Of a stretch of DNA of 64,000 nucleotides, positions 37,847 through 51,288 are shown piece by piece (positions within the stretch are counted from its first letter, which is position 1; each line of letters begins with the position of its first letter). The notes beneath the pieces were generated by a model. It was not told the DNA's origin. It did not search any database and worked only from the letters and a program-made list of their open reading frames with translations. Origin of the DNA: Flocculibacter collagenilyticus (GTDB lineage: Bacteria > Pseudomonadota > Gammaproteobacteria > Enterobacterales > Alteromonadaceae); NCBI RefSeq assembly GCF_016469335.1, contig NZ_CP059888.1, positions 3,299,899 through 3,363,898 of the forward strand. Direction: 5' to 3'. The position numbers and the translations under genes are program-made.

Positions 37847-38467
37847 TTAATTCAAGTCACGAACAAAATGTTCGTTATCAATCTGCCTAAAGCCTACAGC
37901 CTTTAAAAACTTCTTGTGTTCGCCATGAGTCGACTGAACTTTCAAATTAGTAATACCTAACCCTTTAAGTAGATCTAACCGTGATTCAAATAAAAATTCA
38001 GTATTTTTACGATCTCTTACATCAGGCGTAGCATAATCAATTAAAACCTCTGCTTGACCATCTTTTGCTTCAGTTAGCATAAAAAGTCCTACAGGTTTTA
38101 AGTTTCTCATGATGACAATTGTTGGCATAACTAGCCAACTCTTATCAAACTTAGGAAAAAAAGACTTTATATCTTCATAGTGTGAGTCCACCATAATTTC
38201 AACAAGTGGCCCTTTACCTGAGGCGTAATATAAAGTGTCGAACTGATCTTTAAAGCGATACATTTTCTGTAAAAAATAAACATTAGTTAAGGCAATCCAA
38301 GCATTTAAAATCATCACTGGATACGCTTCAATTAACCCGCCGTATACAGAAAAAATTGAAGCACCAAATAAATTAATCCAACGCAATTTCTTAATGTTGG
38401 ACATCATTAACGATACAGCGATTAATACTGAGCCTACATAACCTACAATTTCTAACCAATCAAACAT
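37847..38467 (-). CDS. Membrane protein: YgjV-like helices fused to a GNAT-like domain
   Basis: 206 residues. The first 75 form about three membrane helices (EIVGYVGSVLIAVSLMM, INLFGASIFSVYGGLIEAY, NAWIALTNVYFL) as in the YgjV family. The remainder looks like an N-acetyltransferase fold (WLVMPTIVIMRNLKPVGLFML, LLKGLGITNLKVQSTHGEH, FLKAVGFR). A substrate is unknown. It ends the two-gene operon with the thioesterase, six bases downstream of it. Confidence 0.7.
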   Translation of the reverse strand: MFDWLEIVGYVGSVLIAVSLMMSNIKKLRWINLFGASIFSVYGGLIEAYPVMILNAWIALTNVYFLQKMYRFKDQFDTLYYASGKGPLVEIMVDSHYEDIKSFFPKFDKSWLVMPTIVIMRNLKPVGLFMLTEAKDGQAEVLIDYATPDVRDRKNTEFLFESRLDLLKGLGITNLKVQSTHGEHKKFLKAVGFRQIDNEHFVRDLN

Positions 38468-38473
38468 CTACTA

Positions 38474-38869
38474 CTACTCTTGATATATGTGTTTATTAAG
38501 TTCAATTTTTATACTCTCAGAAATAGGCATCGCCTTTTTATCAGAGTAATTAAAATTCACCATGACGGTTGTACCTGAAACACATTTTTCTCCATGCTGC
38601 CAAGCTTCTTGATAAACATCAAAAGAAGCTCCGCCAACACGTGAAATGTATGTTCTCAGTTCAATTTCTTGCCCATAAAACAGCTCAGCATGAAATGTAA
38701 CATCATACTTAGCGATAATTAACTGCCACTTGTTAAGATCTAAATCAGGCGTGAACAGTTTAAATACTGCATCACGAGCCCCTTCAAACCAAACAGGTAA
38801 CATTGTGTTATTGATATGACCTAGTGCATCTGTGTCACTGAACCTAGGTTGAATTATTTCACTGAACAT
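38474..38869 (-). CDS. Acyl-CoA thioesterase (4HBT hot-dog fold)
   Basis: 131 residues. PRFSDTDALGHINNTMLPVWFE carries the D-x-x-G-H-x-N active-site pattern of the 4HBT family; VTFHAELFYGQEIELRTYIS and MVNFN follow. It likely hydrolyses an acyl-CoA or acyl-ACP thioester; chain length is not predictable. Cotranscribed with the YgjV-GNAT gene. Confidence 0.88.
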   Translation of the reverse strand: MFSEIIQPRFSDTDALGHINNTMLPVWFEGARDAVFKLFTPDLDLNKWQLIIAKYDVTFHAELFYGQEIELRTYISRVGGASFDVYQEAWQHGEKCVSGTTVMVNFNYSDKKAMPISESIKIELNKHIYQE

Positions 38870-39420
38870 ATTGTTATTCTTCTTAAATAGTATAAATAAT
38901 TACTTGCAGTGTACCGCGGCTTCAAAAGATGAGAAATAAAAAATTAATCGATGATAGTTAGGCTCTTTATATTAGCAAGTATTCTTGAGCTATTTAGTGA
39001 TGCAAGTCATTGCATGCCTACCTATTAATACAGATGCCCAATTTCACTCTAAGCGCACTAGTAAGCATTAGCCTATTCTTAGATCAGTACCGAACTACAC
39101 CCAGCCTCTTAACTGTATCTGAACGATTAACCCCATCATTCAATGCAAATGTAAGCACTTGTTTAGTAACTGCTAATATTATCGATAGTTAATTATCCTA
39201 GATATACACACTATCCTAGCTACCTTGTAGCGCATTGAGCAATTTATTCCTAAATACCTATTCCTAAATATATACAGCTTAGTACTGAGCGCTCAATACG
39301 CATTTATAAGTACATATTTGCTAAGTACTGGCGCCTAAATAGCGAGTCTTTAACGCTAAATGCTAAATGAGGCATGCCACTTACTGAATGCTAAATACTA
39401 AATTACAAACCCCACATAGC
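38870..39420. other. 550-base AT-rich gap with degenerate CTAAATA-type repeats
   Basis: No convincing gene. From about 39230 to 39410 short units such as CCTAAATA, GCTAAATG, GCTAAATAC and GCTAAGTACTG recur irregularly. A related motif (ATCGATGATAGTTAG at 38945 and ATCGATAGTTAAT at 39180) occurs twice. It probably records decay of repeated sequence beside the rRNA operon. Confidence 0.5.
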
Positions 39421-39455
39421 AAAAAACCCGCTCACAGTGTGAACGGGTTTCTTTA
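39421..39455 (-). terminator. Terminator of the rRNA operon
   Basis: AAACCCGTTCACA and TGTGAGCGGGTTTT pair on the minus strand and run into a run of T. Located 8-40 bases after the 5S rRNA gene. Confidence 0.88.
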
Positions 39456-39461
39456 ATAGGG

Positions 39462-39579
39462 AGCCTGGCGATGTGCTACTCTCACATGGGATCTCCCACA
39501 CTACCATCGCCGCTGTTGCGTTTCACTTCTGAGTTCGAAATGGAGTCAGGTGGTTCCACAACGCTATTGTCACCAGGCA
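39462..39579 (-). rRNA. rrf: 5S ribosomal RNA
   Basis: The minus strand begins TGCCTGGTGACAATAGCG and ends ATCGCCAGGCT; the terminal bases pair to form helix I, and CCACCTGACTCCATTTCGAA is the conserved loop region. About 118 nt, last in the operon. Confidence 0.95.
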
Positions 39580-39805
39580 AAATTTTGTTTGGAACAAAAT
39601 TTAACGCACTTTAGTGCGGCCCGTTAGGGTCAACTACATGGATGTAGTTGATAAATTCATCCCACAATACTGGAAAAGCAAGGCCTCAATGAATAGAGGT
39701 CATACTGGAAATTGTTATAACAATTCCAGTGATAATTAAATCAGTGTCACTCAATTGATGTCTATCAATCAATCTCGTTAGCGCTTCACACAACTTTGGT
39801 GTTGT

Positions 39806-42686
<2,881 letters not shown>

Positions 42687-42911
42687 ATACAACCCAAAAT
42701 TGTTTGACCAACTTTGTGTTAGTATGCGCTAGTTTTGTCCAAAGATGGACAATGTCGTTATGATTAATAACGACGCTCTATGAGTAATTGATTGATAATC
42801 GCAATTGCGACACCACCAAATAGAGTGACATTTACGTCATTAGCGTATGAATCAACAGTTGCCTGTTGCTCAGTTATTCATACGCTGGATTTAATTATCA
42901 GCTTTTCCACA

Positions 42912-42924
42912 TTGTTAAAGAGCA
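42912..42924 (-). promoter_or_regulatory. boxA antitermination site in the 16S-23S spacer
   Basis: TGCTCTTTAACAA on the minus strand is the rRNA boxA that recruits the NusB-S10 antitermination complex before the 23S gene. Confidence 0.75.
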
Positions 42925-42983
42925 GTTTTGAGCAGAAGCTCAAAAGTAAAGATTCTTGGTAAGAACATTTAGTTTTGAGTTAT

Positions 42984-43059
42984 TGGTGGAGCTAAGCAGG
43001 ATCGAACTGCTGACCTCCTGCGTGCAAGGCAGGCGCTCTCCCAGCTGAGCTATAGCCCC
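42984..43059 (-). tRNA. tRNA-Ala (anticodon TGC)
   Basis: 76 nt on the minus strand beginning GGGGCTATAGCTCAGCTGGG, with anticodon loop CTTGCAC (TGC), TTCGATC T-loop and encoded ACCA end. The acceptor stem GGGGCTA pairs with TAGCTCC. It is the only tRNA in the rRNA spacer; tRNA-Ile is absent. Confidence 0.95.
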
Positions 43060-43153
43060 AATATACAAGCACCGTTAGGTGTGTTGTTCTTTGCTCTGAC
43101 TTTGTAATCTAATCATCTGTGTGAACACTCGACAATAGCGTCGAATCTTTTGG

Positions 43154-44692
<1,539 letters not shown>

Positions 44693-44851
44693 AAAAGTTT
44701 TGTTGAAACCGAAGTTTCAGCTCAATGAATTCTGTATATATTGACTGTTGAGTCACTCTACAAAACTATTGAGATTTAAATATCGTATTGAGCCGAAGCT
44801 CTTAGATTCTAATCTCTATTGTGAGTGCTCACACAGATGATTGATTACAAA

Positions 44852-44864
44852 TTGTTAAAGAACA
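44852..44864 (-). promoter_or_regulatory. boxA antitermination site in the rRNA leader
   Basis: TGTTCTTTAACAA on the minus strand, about 160 bases ahead of the 16S 5' end, is the leader boxA of rRNA antitermination. Confidence 0.75.
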
Positions 44865-44917
44865 GTGCTTGGTGCTGGTTGGTAACTTGTTACCGTTTAG
44901 CTCGAAGCGGGATGCGC

Positions 44918-44945
44918 ATTCTACGCTTTCCGTTTTCAAAGTCAA
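44918..44945 (-). promoter_or_regulatory. rRNA operon promoter P2
   Basis: Minus strand: -35 TTGACT (44940-44945), 16-base spacer, -10 TAGAAT (44918-44923), followed by GCGCATCCCGC, a GC-rich stringent-type discriminator. Confidence 0.75.
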
Positions 44946-45108
44946 GCAGTTAATCTAATTTATTTTTTGAAAAGTTTTTTTAAAACTTCACTCTTTCAAA
45001 TTCGATTAACTGGTTAACCTTGACACCTAATTTAACGTTTGAACTTAGTGCTTGTTAAACCGTTTGGTTTGGCTGATGTTGCTTGCTTCCCCGTTGGTGT
45101 GGAGGCGC

Positions 45109-45136
45109 ATTATAGGGAGATTTAAAAACAGCGCAA
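45109..45136 (-). promoter_or_regulatory. rRNA operon promoter P1
   Basis: Minus strand: -35 TTGCGC (45131-45136), 16-base spacer, perfect -10 TATAAT (45109-45114), followed by GCGCC. AT-rich sequence directly upstream (45137-45170) may be an UP element. Confidence 0.75.
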
Positions 45137-45397
45137 GTACTTTTTTATCTTTTTTGTTTGTTCGGTTGTTTGTTAACCACAACAGCGTTTAAGTCATTGA
45201 TTTAATGCTCTGCAACTATTGCCCTTGAGGCTACCCTCTGAGGTTTTAATAACGCAATTTTCCTAAAGCTTATTACTAGCTCTCTAGTGAGATTAGAACG
45301 ATATATTATTTAGATTAGACAAAGTTCAACAGTATATGGGTTGAAATCAATTTAAGGCTGTAGTTCAGTTAATATCGCTTCATATACCTGCATAAAT

Positions 45398-45435
45398 TAA
45401 GTCGCCAACTTAAATTGAATTAAATTGGCGACTTA
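45398..45435 (-). terminator. Terminator of the S8 protease gene
   Basis: TAAGTCGCCAA and TTGGCGACTTA form an 11-bp perfect stem 44 bases after the stop codon. The following minus-strand bases (ATTTATG) are only modestly T-rich. Confidence 0.65.
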
Positions 45436-45478
45436 TGGGTTCTACTAATACATGTTTATGTCAAAGTAGTAATCGGTA

Positions 45479-47974
45479 TTAAAAGTTAACCGTTACTTCT
45501 TCTGAACATGCACCTGAAGATTCACATACTTTATATACGAAAGTATTTTCAGTTACACGACGTTCGCGATCACGGTAGATGCCATTGTTTTCAACCGTAT
45601 CAATTTTCTCGCCGTTACGGTAAATATCAACCATATCTGCAGATGAGCCAGCCCAAACGATATCAACACGCATTCTACCTAAGCGCGTTTTATAAGCACG
45701 TTTTACATCTAACTCAATCACAACATCAGTTACTGTAACCATCATAACTTTAGTATCTGACTGACCTTCAGCATCAGTTACAGTTAATGCAACTTCATAA
45801 CTACCAGCTTGAGCATAAGTATGAACAGGGTTCATATCAGATGATGAAGCACCATCACCGAAGTCCCAAGCCCATGTAGTAATATCGTTGTTATTATCTG
45901 TACTTGCATCTGTGAAAGTAGCTTGTAGGCCATCAACTTCCGCTGTGAAGTCAGCTTCAGGTGCAGCAGGAAGTACCTCACCAACACCAGTCACCGTTAG
46001 TGCCCAATTATTTAAACTACCAGTATCTTGACCTGCATGGTCAGACACATGCAGCGTCCAATCACCAGCAGCAGACTCACCATTAAATGCGGCAGAAGCA
46101 AAGCTCTGATCAATGTTGTCATCACTACCGCCAGCATTTGAATGTAGTGTAGCTGTTGTTCCAGCTGGAGATGTTAATGTAACAACAAGGTCACCAATCC
46201 ATGTATGAGTAATGTTTACGTACGTACTTGAACCAAATACAGTAATATCATCAGGGATAGAAATTACAGAAGTAATGCCTTCTGGAGTATTATCCGGAAT
46301 ATCTACAGGTGTATTGTTAGCATAAGTAAAGTCTGTAAGGCCTTGTGGATATACATATAAACCTACTGTCTTTTCTTTAACTAATTCACCACTTGTTCCT
46401 GTTACAGTGAAGTCATAGCTACCCCACTGAGTTTCACTAGTAGTATCTACTGTCAAAGTAAATGTATCACCAGGAGATACAGTAGTATCAGATAATGTTG
46501 CAGTTTCTAAAGATGCATCTAATGAAAGTGTAACATCACCATTCCACTCTGCAATCGAGCCAACTTCGAATGTATAAACTGCTGATTCACCTGCAATAAC
46601 TGTTGTGTTAACTGGTGTTACACTGAACTTAAAGCCAGGAGTTGGATCAGCAGCATCTAATGCATTGTTTACATTTAAACGCTTACCTGAAACCGTAGTG
46701 CCATTCATCGCAGCATTATCGTCACCGCTAGTCATTAGAATATCTTTTAATTCTAAATGCGTTAAATCAGGGTTAACTGAAAGAACTAGAGCAGCTGCAC
46801 CAGCTACGTGAGGAGTAGCCATTGATGTCCCAGAGAATGAGTCATAACCGCCACCTGGTACAGTTGATAATATTGAGCTACCTGGTGCACCTAAATCGGT
46901 ACTAGTTAGTCCATAGTTAGAAAAAGAAGACATTGAATCAGTGTGTGTTGTACTAGCAACTGAAAGCACACCTTCATTCTCATAACTAGATGGATAGTGT
47001 GGGCTAGAATCATTGTCTACAGAGCTATTGCCAGCTGCAGCAATAAACAGGATATCAGCTGCTTCGTTAGCAGAAATTGCATCTTGCATTGCTTGGCTAG
47101 AACCACCGCCGCCCCAGCTATTATTTGTTAAACGTACATTAACACCACTGTTTTTCAACGTTACCATGTAGTTTAAACACTCGATCGCATCAGATGTTGA
47201 ACCTGAACCAGCACCATCAAGGAATTTACAACCTATGATTGATACCTCGTGGTTAACACCAACTACACCTTCATTGTTATTGCCTACAGCACCAATGGTA
47301 CCAGCAACGTGGGTACCATGGGCATTATCATCCATTGGGTCACCGCTACTATTAATAGCGTTGATACCATGGACATCATCGATATAGCCGTTACCGTCAT
47401 TATCAAGACCGTCTCCTGCAATTTCACCTGGGTTGACCCACATGTTAGCAGCTAAGTCAGGATGGCTATAATCTACACCAGTATCAATAACTGCAACAAT
47501 TACATCACTGCTACCAGTTGAAATTTCCCAAGCTTCAGGCGCATCTATATCAGCATCTGCAGTACCACCAGTCTGCCCTTCATTGTGCAAGCCCCATAGG
47601 CTGTCATAAGAAGGATCATTAGGAGTTACTTGCGCTTTAACAATATAATCAGGTTCAGCATATTTAACTGCTGGATGATTTTTCAGTTTTGCAATTGCGT
47701 CTTTTGCAGAAATGCCAGATAACTTATAATTAGCCATTCTGCCGCCGTTAATATTGCGGAACTTATCATCAATCTCATCTTTATTAAGATCAGAGATTTT
47801 ACCAAGCACTAATTGTCTAGCTTCACGTTTTTGTAATGCTGATGCATTATCTTTATATACAACAATAATTGAATCTGATTTGAACGCTGGCTCTTTTGTA
47901 TTTTCTATTTGGATAGAAGCCATCGCTAAAGAAGGCAATAAAGCCATCGATAATACTGATAATTTGGTTTTCAT
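45479..47974 (-). CDS. Secreted subtilisin-like serine protease (S8) with P-domain and PKD domain
   Basis: 831 residues: signal peptide (to about residue 19), inhibitor-I9-like propeptide (about 30-115), S8 catalytic domain with triad Asp164 (AVIDTGVDYSHPDL), His219 (NAHGTHVAG) and Ser384 (GTSMATPHVAG) and oxyanion Asn316. Then a beta domain, a proprotein-convertase P-domain (about 550-660, NITHTWIGDLVVTLTSP), a PKD domain (about 675-750, WDFGDGASSSDMNPVHTY) and a final beta domain with two cysteines. Probably extracellular, feeding on or remodelling protein matrix. Divergent from the curli operon with 442 bases between them; no type II secretion genes are here. Confidence 0.92.
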   Translation of the reverse strand: MKTKLSVLSMALLPSLAMASIQIENTKEPAFKSDSIIVVYKDNASALQKREARQLVLGKISDLNKDEIDDKFRNINGGRMANYKLSGISAKDAIAKLKNHPAVKYAEPDYIVKAQVTPNDPSYDSLWGLHNEGQTGGTADADIDAPEAWEISTGSSDVIVAVIDTGVDYSHPDLAANMWVNPGEIAGDGLDNDGNGYIDDVHGINAINSSGDPMDDNAHGTHVAGTIGAVGNNNEGVVGVNHEVSIIGCKFLDGAGSGSTSDAIECLNYMVTLKNSGVNVRLTNNSWGGGGSSQAMQDAISANEAADILFIAAAGNSSVDNDSSPHYPSSYENEGVLSVASTTHTDSMSSFSNYGLTSTDLGAPGSSILSTVPGGGYDSFSGTSMATPHVAGAAALVLSVNPDLTHLELKDILMTSGDDNAAMNGTTVSGKRLNVNNALDAADPTPGFKFSVTPVNTTVIAGESAVYTFEVGSIAEWNGDVTLSLDASLETATLSDTTVSPGDTFTLTVDTTSETQWGSYDFTVTGTSGELVKEKTVGLYVYPQGLTDFTYANNTPVDIPDNTPEGITSVISIPDDITVFGSSTYVNITHTWIGDLVVTLTSPAGTTATLHSNAGGSDDNIDQSFASAAFNGESAAGDWTLHVSDHAGQDTGSLNNWALTVTGVGEVLPAAPEADFTAEVDGLQATFTDASTDNNNDITTWAWDFGDGASSSDMNPVHTYAQAGSYEVALTVTDAEGQSDTKVMMVTVTDVVIELDVKRAYKTRLGRMRVDIVWAGSSADMVDIYRNGEKIDTVENNGIYRDRERRVTENTFVYKVCESSGACSEEVTVNF

Positions 47975-48416
47975 GTTTTGAATCCTAATTCAGACACTTT
48001 ATATACCCAGATTTCTCTGGATACCCTATAGATTCTCCACATTTGAACATAACAACTACATTTTGGAATATAAGCAACCCGAACACTCTACTCAAAAAAT
48101 AGTTAATAAAGCTAGTACTAAATTCAAAAATACGAATTATGGATTAATTACTGGATTAACAATCGCATAAAACCACCTTTTTATACTATCTAATCATCAA
48201 TCTAACTAGCCATATGAGTAAACAGCTGCAAGTCATCACAAGTAATACCTTTTCATTAAAATATTACCAATACAAACGAGATTCACTCTCAATTAAAGCG
48301 CAATGCAATGATTTACATTGAAATTTTAAATATCACACTTTCTGGGGATATCTAAGAATAATCCAACTCTATAGAGTCATTTACGCAACTTGATATTTAT
48401 TAGGTAGTAGTAATCA
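47975..48416. other. 442-base divergent promoter region between protease and curli genes
   Basis: AT-rich, without a credible gene. It must hold the promoters of the S8 protease (minus) and csgB (plus). I see no clear CsgD-type or sigma-54 site and no riboswitch here, so regulation of curli is not evident from the sequence. Confidence 0.5.
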
Positions 48417-48893
48417 ATGAAACCCATACACATAAATAGAACGCCCAAAAAAACCTTTAGCACCAGTCAAGCACTGGTTATTAAAGGGCTATTTTTTTGC
48501 CTTCTTTCTACTTGTATGATTTCACCTGCTGCTTCTAGTGATATCGATTTAAAGGACTCTCCACTTTCTTTGAGCCTTTCAACTACAGCGTCTATTACAA
48601 ACCAACAACTTGTGATAACGCAGTACGGAATATATAACACAGCAACGGTTAACCAAGCAGCTAATGCGGCAAACTCAACCGATATTATGCAGCAAGGGAT
48701 GTTTAATCAAGCTCATATTGTGCAAGACGGTCAAGGTAATATTGTCAATCTTGCACAGTATGGGGATCACAACCTTGGAACTGTCATTCAACAGGGCGAT
48801 GCCAACATAGCGAATATAACTCAATTGGGCGAACAACAATTTACTGTTCACCAGTTAGGAAACTCAATGGTGGTCAATATTACTCAATATTGA
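48417..48893 (+). CDS. csgB: Minor curlin CsgB-like nucleator
   Basis: 158 residues: signal segment (KGLFFCLLSTCMISPAAS), then about five curlin repeats with the Q-x-G-x-x-N pattern (ITQYGIYNTATVNQAAN, MQQGMFNQAHIVQDGQGN, LAQYGDHNLGTVIQQGDAN, ITQLG). The last repeat is degenerate (EQQFTVHQLGNSMVVNITQY), like the E. coli CsgB end that holds it on the cell surface. First of the csgBAEFG cluster. It should seed polymerisation of the major curlin outside the cell. Confidence 0.88.
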   Translation: MKPIHINRTPKKTFSTSQALVIKGLFFCLLSTCMISPAASSDIDLKDSPLSLSLSTTASITNQQLVITQYGIYNTATVNQAANAANSTDIMQQGMFNQAHIVQDGQGNIVNLAQYGDHNLGTVIQQGDANIANITQLGEQQFTVHQLGNSMVVNITQY

Positions 48894-48919
48894 TGACAAA
48901 AAATTAGATGGAGCATACA

Positions 48920-50347
48920 GTGAAACTCAATAAATCTATATTAACTAGTGCTATCGCTATCGCGTTAGGTACAGCAAGTGTTGGCGTAAATGCAGAGTCA
49001 AGAGCAGGTGTTCAACTAGTTGAATCTGACATCATGACAAATGCAACTGGTAACGTTGTGATACTCTCTCAAAACGCCAATGGTGGTGTAGCCAGTAATG
49101 CTAAATTAAGCCAAAGCGGTGATTTAAACGGCTTGCAAGTTATCGTAATAGGCGAAGATAACATCACAGAAATAGAGCAAAATGGTGCAGATAATATTGC
49201 ACTTGGAAAGATCACTGGTAACGTAAATACGTTGATAATTAATCAAGATGGCGACATGAACGAGTCTGACACGACTCTAACTGGTAGCGGAAACATCGTT
49301 GAATTAAGCATGTCAGGTTCTGGATTCCAAGGGCTGGGTAATCAAATAATTAATGACATTGAAGGTGATGACAATCTAATCATAGTTGAGCAGGATGGCG
49401 GTGGCCATTGGCTTTTTAACCGTGATATGAATGGTAACGATAATGAAATTTCAGCTGAACAAACTGGTGATTGGCAAGAAGCTCACTTTGAAAGTGTTCA
49501 GGGCGACTCAAATGAAATCGTATTAGAGCAAGATGGCTATTGGAACGTTACTCGTGTTACAAGCATCACTGGCAATAATAATGAGTTTGAAGCAGAACAA
49601 AGCGGTGACCGCAACGTTGCAAATATCTTTGAAATGAACGGCGATGAAAATAGCATTTCAATTGATCAAGAAGGCAATAATAACTGGGCTGGTTCTCCTA
49701 TGTTAATGGGTAACGGTAACAGTATGGTTATGAATCAAGTTGGAGATTCAAACCATATTGATATTGATGCTGTTGGAGATGACAATGAACAGACAGTTAA
49801 TCAAAATGGTGACTCTAACGCTGCATACTCTGGCGTCATGGGCGTAGGTAACGAATTCACTACTACTCAAATTGGAAGTGAAAACTCAAGCCACATCGCT
49901 AATTTTGACGGAAATATGAACGACATAGATGTTACTCAGACGGGCGACGGCAATACTTCAGTTGTTCAAAGCCAAGGGAATCCTTCTGATGGCAATGACA
50001 TAGACATTATGCAAGATGGTGACTTTAATGACGCAGTTATTGGACTTGCATCTATTTTAGAAACTAGTCTTAACACTATCTCTCTTTCACAACTGGGTGA
50101 TGACAACAGTGTTGATATGTTAGTGGAAGGTAATAATCATTCAATTAACATTAATCAATTTGGTAACGAGAATATGGTTACGGGTTACGATGGTAACTCT
50201 ATGTTAGTTGGCGGAGATGGTATTTCGTTAACAATCTACCAAGATGGTAATGGAAATATTGTTGAAGGTAATATCATTAGTGGTGCAGGCTCTATTTTTG
50301 TTGACCAGGTTGGTGATTGGAACCACGCAACAATTGACCAGCAGTAA
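48920..50347 (+). CDS. csgA: Major curlin, about 17 repeats, strongly acidic
   Basis: About 475 residues from GTG 48920 (GGAG six bases before; the ATG at 48908 has no ribosome site). Signal peptide ending at VNAES. The rest is about 17 units of roughly 23 residues, each with Q-x-G-x-x-N (EQDGYWN, EQSGDRN, NQVGDSN) followed by a second strand around G-(D/N)-x-N that mostly lacks the closing glutamine. E. coli CsgA has five repeats. The mature protein has only two Lys and four Arg against very many Asp/Glu. Predicted surface amyloid fibre subunit, secreted by CsgG. Confidence 0.88.
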   Translation: MKLNKSILTSAIAIALGTASVGVNAESRAGVQLVESDIMTNATGNVVILSQNANGGVASNAKLSQSGDLNGLQVIVIGEDNITEIEQNGADNIALGKITGNVNTLIINQDGDMNESDTTLTGSGNIVELSMSGSGFQGLGNQIINDIEGDDNLIIVEQDGGGHWLFNRDMNGNDNEISAEQTGDWQEAHFESVQGDSNEIVLEQDGYWNVTRVTSITGNNNEFEAEQSGDRNVANIFEMNGDENSISIDQEGNNNWAGSPMLMGNGNSMVMNQVGDSNHIDIDAVGDDNEQTVNQNGDSNAAYSGVMGVGNEFTTTQIGSENSSHIANFDGNMNDIDVTQTGDGNTSVVQSQGNPSDGNDIDIMQDGDFNDAVIGLASILETSLNTISLSQLGDDNSVDMLVEGNNHSININQFGNENMVTGYDGNSMLVGGDGISLTIYQDGNGNIVEGNIISGAGSIFVDQVGDWNHATIDQQ

Positions 50348-50361
50348 AAATAATTAATATT

Positions 50362-50389
50362 TTAAAGGGGCATTTGCCCCTTTATTTTG
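50362..50389 (+). terminator. Attenuator hairpin between csgA and csgE
   Basis: AAAGGGGCA and TGCCCCTTT pair with a two-base loop and run into ATTTTG. Placed 15 bases after csgA and 14 before csgE, it should make most transcripts stop after the fibre genes, leaving less of the assembly genes. Confidence 0.7.
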
Positions 50390-50402
50390 TTAAGTTAGTT
50401 TC

Positions 50403-50786
50403 ATGCTAAAAAAATTAAGTATTCTTTTTCTACTACTCTCTTCGTTTCAAGCACCAGCTAAGCAAGAAGTTGAAGTTGGTGGACTACTGCTCGACAACAC
50501 AATTTCTCGCTTTGGTAGAGATTTTTATTACCAGTTTAGTCAATTGTGGTACGACATCCCTAGAACTCAGAGTATTAATGTGGCATTAATAGAGCAGGTA
50601 GTTCCACACGCTGGAACACGTTTAGTGATGAAAATGAACAATAAAGTTATTTATGTTACGTATTTTGGACGGAGATACTCCCCGGTCCAAGAAAAAGTAG
50701 AACAGGCTACACAAGTATTAATTGATGCAATCGCTCAATCCCAATACAGTGTAAAAAATCCAGATATTGCAGAAAATGGGTGGTAG
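50403..50786 (+). CDS. csgE: Curli assembly protein CsgE
   Basis: 127 residues: signal peptide (LSILFLLLSSFQAPA) and CsgE-like core (GGLLLDNTISRFGRDFYYQFSQ, ALIEQVVPHAGTRLVMKMNN, VIYVTYFGRR). CsgE is the periplasmic cap that gates the CsgG pore and selects substrates. Overlaps or abuts csgF. Confidence 0.93.
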   Translation: MLKKLSILFLLLSSFQAPAKQEVEVGGLLLDNTISRFGRDFYYQFSQLWYDIPRTQSINVALIEQVVPHAGTRLVMKMNNKVIYVTYFGRRYSPVQEKVEQATQVLIDAIAQSQYSVKNPDIAENGW

Positions 50787-50788
50787 TC

Positions 50789-51250
50789 ATGCAAAAGCGC
50801 TTATTAGTCTCAGTGTTATTTTTATTATCTTTACCTAGCCAGTCATCAGAATTGGTCTACACACCAACTAACCCAAGCTTTGGCGGAAACCCTATAAATG
50901 GTAGTTTTTTACTTAGTAAGGCTCAATCACAAAATAAGCATAAAGCGCCTCAATTAGAAAAAACTTACGCAGATCGCTTTCAAGAATCTCTTGAGCGAGC
51001 TTACATTAATAAAATGGTCAGAGAAATCACTGATGAAGCCTTCGGTGAAAACCTACCAGAAGATAGTATTTTCGGACAAGATCAAACATTTGTAAGTGGA
51101 GGCTATCAAATTACAATTATCACAAGTGATTCCGATAGTATTACAGTCGAACTCACTAATCTTGAGTCATCCGAAACAACGATAATTGTTGTTCCAAGGT
51201 TTGAGACAAACGGTAGCGGCATCGGCGCTGGCGGAATAGATTTTCCTTAA
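50789..51250 (+). CDS. csgF: Curli assembly protein CsgF
   Basis: 153 residues from the ATG at 50789 (a GTG nine bases earlier overlaps csgE). After the signal peptide comes the conserved CsgF N-terminal peptide (ELVYTPTNPSFGGNPINGSF), which inserts into the CsgG constriction and links it to the CsgB nucleator. The rest is a helix and beta domain. Confidence 0.93.
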   Translation: MQKRLLVSVLFLLSLPSQSSELVYTPTNPSFGGNPINGSFLLSKAQSQNKHKAPQLEKTYADRFQESLERAYINKMVREITDEAFGENLPEDSIFGQDQTFVSGGYQITIITSDSDSITVELTNLESSETTIIVVPRFETNGSGIGAGGIDFP

Positions 51251-51288
51251 ATTTTAGTCTTTTATTAATCACTTATTGAGTCCACAAA

